Below, piece after piece: positions 62,778-64,000 of a stretch of DNA of 64,000 nucleotides; the first letter of the stretch is position 1; the number at the start of each line of letters is the position of its first letter. The notes under the pieces are model-generated. The model saw only the letters and a list, made by a program, of their open reading frames with translations, was not told the origin of the DNA and searched no databases. Source of the DNA: Vicinamibacterales bacterium. Its GTDB lineage: Bacteria; Acidobacteriota; Vicinamibacteria; Vicinamibacterales; JAKQTR01. The stretch lies in NCBI GenBank assembly GCA_025456345.1, contig JALOKU010000001.1:62001-126000 (forward strand). The letters are read 5' to 3'. The translations under genes and the position numbers were made by a program.

Positions 62778-64000
62778 ATGAAAACCGCATTGATCCTGTT
62801 CGTCCTCGTCGGACTGGCCGCCGCGTGCCGGACTGGCGCCCCGGCCCTGGTGGCCGACCTCCTCATCGTCAACGCCAGGGTCTGGACCGGCGTGCCCTCG
62901 ACGCCGGAGGCCGAGGCCGTGGCCATCGTTGGCGGGCGGGTGGCGGCTGTCGGGACGATGGCGGACCTCGCCGCGTGGCGGGGCCCGGCCACCAGGGTTC
63001 TCGATGCCGGAGGAGCCCGGGCCCTGCCGGGGTTCAACGACTCGCACGTGCATTTCATAGGGGGCGGCCTGCAGCTCGACAACGTCGACTTGCGCCAGGC
63101 GCCGTCGCCGCGGGAGTTCGCGAGGCTGATCGGTGAACGGGTGCAGCAGACGCCCGCGGGCGAATGGGTGCTCGGCGGCGACTGGGACGACCAGCTGTGG
63201 AACCCTCCGGCACTGCCAACGAGCCGGCTCATCGACGCTGTGTCGCCCGCGACACCGGTTTTCGTGAACCGGTTCGACGGGCACATGGCCGTCGCGAACG
63301 CCGTGGCCTTGAAACTGGCGGGTGTGACGGCCGCGACCCCCGACCCGCCAGGCGGCGTCATCGTGCGCGACGCGGCGGGCAACCCGACCGGCCTGCTCAA
63401 GGACGCGGCCATGGGGCTGATCACCAAGGTGATCCCGCCGTTCACGCCCGCGCGGCGCTCGCAGGCGCTGGCACGCGCCCTCGAGCACGCGGCCTCGCTC
63501 GGCGTGACCAGCGTGCGCGACATGGGCCCCGACGCCGGTGACCTGTCGGCCTACGCGGACTTCGCGGAATCCGGGCGGCTGACGGTGCGCATCTCCGCGG
63601 CCCCGTCCGAGCTTCAGTGGGCCGATCAGGCCAGGCTCGGCATCCGCCGGGGGTTCGGGACGCCGCTCTTCAGGCTGGGCGCCGTCAAGGGTTTCGCAGA
63701 CGGGTCGCTCGGCTCGACCACGGCTTACTTCTTCGAGCCCTACACCGACGCGCCGGCGACCCGGGGCCTGCTCGCCGACGAGATGATCCCGCTCGAGGGC
63801 ATGCGCGAGCGGCTGACCGGCGCCGACGCCGCCGGCCTGCAACTGTGCATCCACGCGATTGGCGACCAGGCCATCTCGGTGGTGCTCGACCTGTTCACCG
63901 CCGTGACGAAGGCGAACGGAGCGCGCGACCGTCGGCTCCGCATCGAGCACGCCCAGCACCTCGCCGCGAAGGACTTCGATCGCTTCGCGTCGCTTGGCGT
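62778..64000 (+). CDS. YtcJ-like exported amidohydrolase (3' truncated by window edge)
   Basis: At least 407 residues, open to the window end. A signal peptide or lipobox (GLAAACRT, Cys17) opens the protein. The amidohydrolase composite domain carries LIVNARVWTG and GGRVAAVG, metal-site DSHVHFIGGG (HxH), PPGGVIVRDAAGNPTGLLKD, and a later HAIGDQA segment supplying the next metal His. The YtcJ/amidohydrolase-3 group deacetylates or hydrolyses amides and esters; substrate unknown. The remaining C-terminal part, expected about 130 residues, lies outside. Confidence 0.88.
   Translation, partial: MKTALILFVLVGLAAACRTGAPALVADLLIVNARVWTGVPSTPEAEAVAIVGGRVAAVGTMADLAAWRGPATRVLDAGGARALPGFNDSHVHFIGGGLQLDNVDLRQAPSPREFARLIGERVQQTPAGEWVLGGDWDDQLWNPPALPTSRLIDAVSPATPVFVNRFDGHMAVANAVALKLAGVTAATPDPPGGVIVRDAAGNPTGLLKDAAMGLITKVIPPFTPARRSQALARALEHAASLGVTSVRDMGPDAGDLSAYADFAESGRLTVRISAAPSELQWADQARLGIRRGFGTPLFRLGAVKGFADGSLGSTTAYFFEPYTDAPATRGLLADEMIPLEGMRERLTGADAAGLQLCIHAIGDQAISVVLDLFTAVTKANGARDRRLRIEHAQHLAAKDFDRFASLG

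Overview
The window is G+C-rich (roughly two thirds G+C by eye), densely coded on both strands, and carries about 58 protein genes. I found no tRNA, rRNA, CRISPR array, prophage or insertion sequence. The best-fitting organism is a soil-type Acidobacteriota, probably Vicinamibacteria-like. This is inferred from the gene repertoire: a Tes-like radical SAM protein, a YpdA-type (bacillithiol) reductase, a SCO protein with a CusF-like domain, a protease/propeller/barrel outer-membrane protein, and IorAB beside an ADP-forming acyl-CoA synthetase. No phylogenetic marker was available to test it.

Layout. 1-2.6 kb: aldehyde dehydrogenase (cut by the window edge), folE and a secreted protein. 2.6-6 kb: a large radical SAM enzyme related to tetraether/membrane-spanning lipid synthases, divergent from a YpdA-type reductase. 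6-10 kb: a minus-strand four-gene overlapping operon (sugar epimerase, methyltransferase, GT2, GT-C) for a surface or lipid-linked glycan. 10-16 kb: a Lon-N domain protein, a glycerophosphodiesterase, then lipA-pdhA-pdhB-pdhC. 16-19 kb: a metallohydrolase, an IclR regulator with a visible promoter and operator, and a ferredoxin-nuoB-nuoI cluster. 19-24 kb: a TPR/double-retropepsin protein facing a three-part outer-membrane protein. 24-28 kb: ECF sigma, anti-sigma, TlpA thioredoxin, an SPFH/ribbon-helix-helix pair and small proteins. 28-35 kb: iorA-iorB-ADP-forming synthetase-transglutaminase-like operon, then SCO and an alpha/beta hydrolase. 35-43 kb: M20 amidohydrolase, two large membrane proteins, DinB and GNAT. 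43-47.5 kb: glgX and a YvcK/CofD-like gene from a 37-bp divergent spacer, then MgtC/DUF4010. 47.5-51.6 kb: pxpABC plus an MFS transporter, with PxpC fused to a biotinyl domain. 51.6-56 kb: MBOAT/SGNH O-acylation pair, Na+/solute symporter, YggX. 56-62 kb: molybdopterin oxidoreductase overlapping an HlyD adaptor, divergent from two MacB-type permeases. 62-64 kb: a PPOX-fold protein and a YtcJ-like amidohydrolase cut by the window end.

Two window-wide patterns stand out. First, at least nine genes have a TAnnnT -10 box exactly 6-7 bases before the start codon, which predicts leaderless mRNAs. Second, heptanucleotide tandem repeats (TAGGGGA/GGGGNNA type and CCAGAAG type) begin at the TAG stop codon of several genes and put the G-rich strand into the mRNA. 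These repeats resemble the heptamer repeats of cyanobacteria and could form RNA G-quadruplexes. Every gap longer than about 150 bases was read; apart from the promoter boxes, hairpins and repeats listed, nothing further was recognised in them.
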